The position numbers were made by a program, and so were the translations under genes. The notes under the pieces were generated by a model. That model saw only the letters and a list, made by a program, of their open reading frames with translations. It had not been told where the DNA came from and did no database searches. From assembly GCA_031552145.1 (NCBI GenBank), contig JAVBMV010000007.1:124001-188000 (forward strand): 64,000 nucleotides of DNA. The letters are read 5' to 3'. This DNA comes from JAVBMV01 sp031552145 (lineage in GTDB: Bacteria > Myxococcota > Myxococcia > Myxococcales > UBA5297). Shown here in pieces: positions 62,975 to 64,000 of this stretch; within the stretch, counting starts at the first letter, position 1; the number at the start of each line of letters is the position of its first letter.

Positions 62975-64000
62975 TCAGTCGCGCTTCGTGTTCTCGGTGG
63001 AGGCGCAGCGGGTCATCAGCTCCCGCGCTTCTGCCTTGAGCCTGGGGTCGCGCCCCTCGGCCAGCTCCCTCAAGAGCGGGAGAGCGGAGCCGATCGTCTT
63101 TGAGGCCGAGCAGAGCAGGCGCGCGCGGGCGAGGCGCATCTCGCTGGCGCGTGGGTCTTCCGGGAAGCGCCGCTCGAACTCCTCCGCGGTGGCGATCGCG
63201 TCGCCCACCTTGCCCAGGCCGAGCTGGAGCTCGAAGAGCTGCAGCGCCGAGGCCGAGGCGTAGATGGTGGTGGGAAAGCGCTGGCGCAGCTCCTGAAAGG
63301 TGGCGATCGCCTCTTCACGCCGCGCCTCGTCTTCGCGGAGCCTGAGGGCCAGCAGATAGAGCGCGTTCTGCGCGGTGAGCCCCTGCCCCACGGCGAGGGT
63401 GCCGAGACAGGCGTTTGCCTGTTCGGGCGTGGCCTCTTCGACGCAGTCCTGGGCGCGCGCGCCCAGGGCGCGTTTCGGACGCACTCCCGCCAACAGCTCG
63501 ACGCTGGCCTCACCAGCGCTCGCCGTTGCGACCGATCCGAGCTCGACCTTGGCGGCGGCGCGCGCGGGGCGGGAGGGGCGCGGGCGCAGCACCTGCTCAG
63601 GGGCGAGCGGCGTCCGGTCGGAGGGCGCATCGAAGGTGGCGCGCGCTTCGAGGTCGCGAGGCGCGGCGAGCGCCGGATCGTCCGAGCGGATCGCTTGCCC
63701 CGGCAGGAGCGTGATCGTACCGGAGGCGCTCTCGACGCGGACGCGCCCCTGCAGCAGCTCGACGCGCGTCCAGCCGGCCTCGACCAGAAGGTCGAAGCGC
63801 GTCCCCAGCACGATGACGCGCAGGTGGGGCGTGACGACGATGAGGGGACGCGCGAGCGATTGCGGATCGACCTGCGCGCGAAGCAGGCCCGAGTCGACGC
63901 GGAGGCGCCGCTCCGAGGGCAACTCCTCTACCGAGAGGGAGCGCATCGGGATCTGCTCGAAGGTCCCGAGCCCCTGGATCGCGAGCTCGCGCGGCGAATC
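62975..64000 (-). CDS. FecR-domain protein with TPR-like C-terminus (5' end outside window)
   Basis: Incomplete at the window edge: upstream of the internal ATG at 63946 the frame stays open and protein-like (ELAIQGLGTFEQIP) to position 64000. The N-terminal part is a FecR domain (VVTPHLRVIVLGTRFDLLVEAGWTRVELLQGRVRVESASGTITLLPGQAI). It is followed by a Pro/Arg-rich linker and helical repeats resembling tetratricopeptides (FQELRQRFPTTIYASASALQLFELQLGLGKVGDAIATAEEFERRFPED). In Myxococcota such proteins commonly combine FecR and TPR parts. Whether a membrane span precedes the domain cannot be seen. Confidence 0.82.
   Translation of the reverse strand, partial: DSPRELAIQGLGTFEQIPMRSLSVEELPSERRLRVDSGLLRAQVDPQSLARPLIVVTPHLRVIVLGTRFDLLVEAGWTRVELLQGRVRVESASGTITLLPGQAIRSDDPALAAPRDLEARATFDAPSDRTPLAPEQVLRPRPSRPARAAAKVELGSVATASAGEASVELLAGVRPKRALGARAQDCVEEATPEQANACLGTLAVGQGLTAQNALYLLALRLREDEARREEAIATFQELRQRFPTTIYASASALQLFELQLGLGKVGDAIATAEEFERRFPEDPRASEMRLARARLLCSASKTIGSALPLLRELAEGRDPRLKAEARELMTRCASTENTKRD

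Overview
The window is GC-rich, gene-dense DNA with the look of a Myxococcota (former Deltaproteobacteria) chromosome. Evidence for this: many large secreted lipoproteins built from repeated beta-sandwich, vWA or Cys-rich modules; a MYXO-CTERM-like anchor (Cys, hydrophobic span, Arg cluster); an outer-membrane barrel resembling myxobacterial annotations; and a site upstream of recA that fits the Myxococcus-type LexA box. No rRNA, phage structural module, IS transposase or CRISPR array was seen. The exact lineage cannot be fixed from sequence reading alone.

Layout. 1-9000: a LolA-like carrier and a 2627-residue lipoprotein with about 16 repeated domains. 9000-11900: a small orphan ORF, OsmC, rhodanese, and the conserved obg-rpmA-rplU block with a good sigma70-type promoter. 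12000-13900: a secreted M2 (ACE-like) peptidase. 13900-30900: the most unusual region, with an intact dam-type methylase at one end and an intact recC-recB-recD operon at the other. Between them lie a truncated second recD end, an AT-richer cassette (S8 protease lipoprotein plus a small Cys-rich lipoprotein), an internally deleted second dam, and a vWA/ASH-domain lipoprotein flanked by 25-bp repeats. The pieces read as a tandem duplication of the dam-recD junction that decayed reciprocally and collected cargo. 30970-36780: creB-creC-creD, split by an AbiE-like toxin-antitoxin pair bounded by 32-bp imperfect direct repeats.

36850-48030: S9 peptidase, a lipoprotein, a di-haem peroxidase lipoprotein, an anchor/beta-barrel fusion ORF, asd, a PPM phosphatase, a lipoprotein, an RMD1/YagE-family protein and tadA. 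48079-49600: two tRNA-Ser genes, SRP RNA, ctaA (haem A synthase) and tRNA-Leu. 49900-56640: a 68-aa orphan, a DUF6918-like protein, an ArnT-like glycosyltransferase, a TerC/Alx transporter, GTP-type PEP carboxykinase and an OmpA-type protein. 56730-64000: a 863-aa Cys-rich lipoprotein, recA, trmJ, dapB, folK and a FecR-domain protein cut by the window end.

Functionally, the window combines housekeeping (ribosome, lysine, folate, tRNA), double-strand-break repair (RecBCD, RecA), CreBC signalling and an unusually large surface lipoproteome. The best candidates for something new are the dam/recD cargo region, the 25-bp repeat family that has also entered the creB coding sequence, and the AbiE cassette with its paired palindromic operators.
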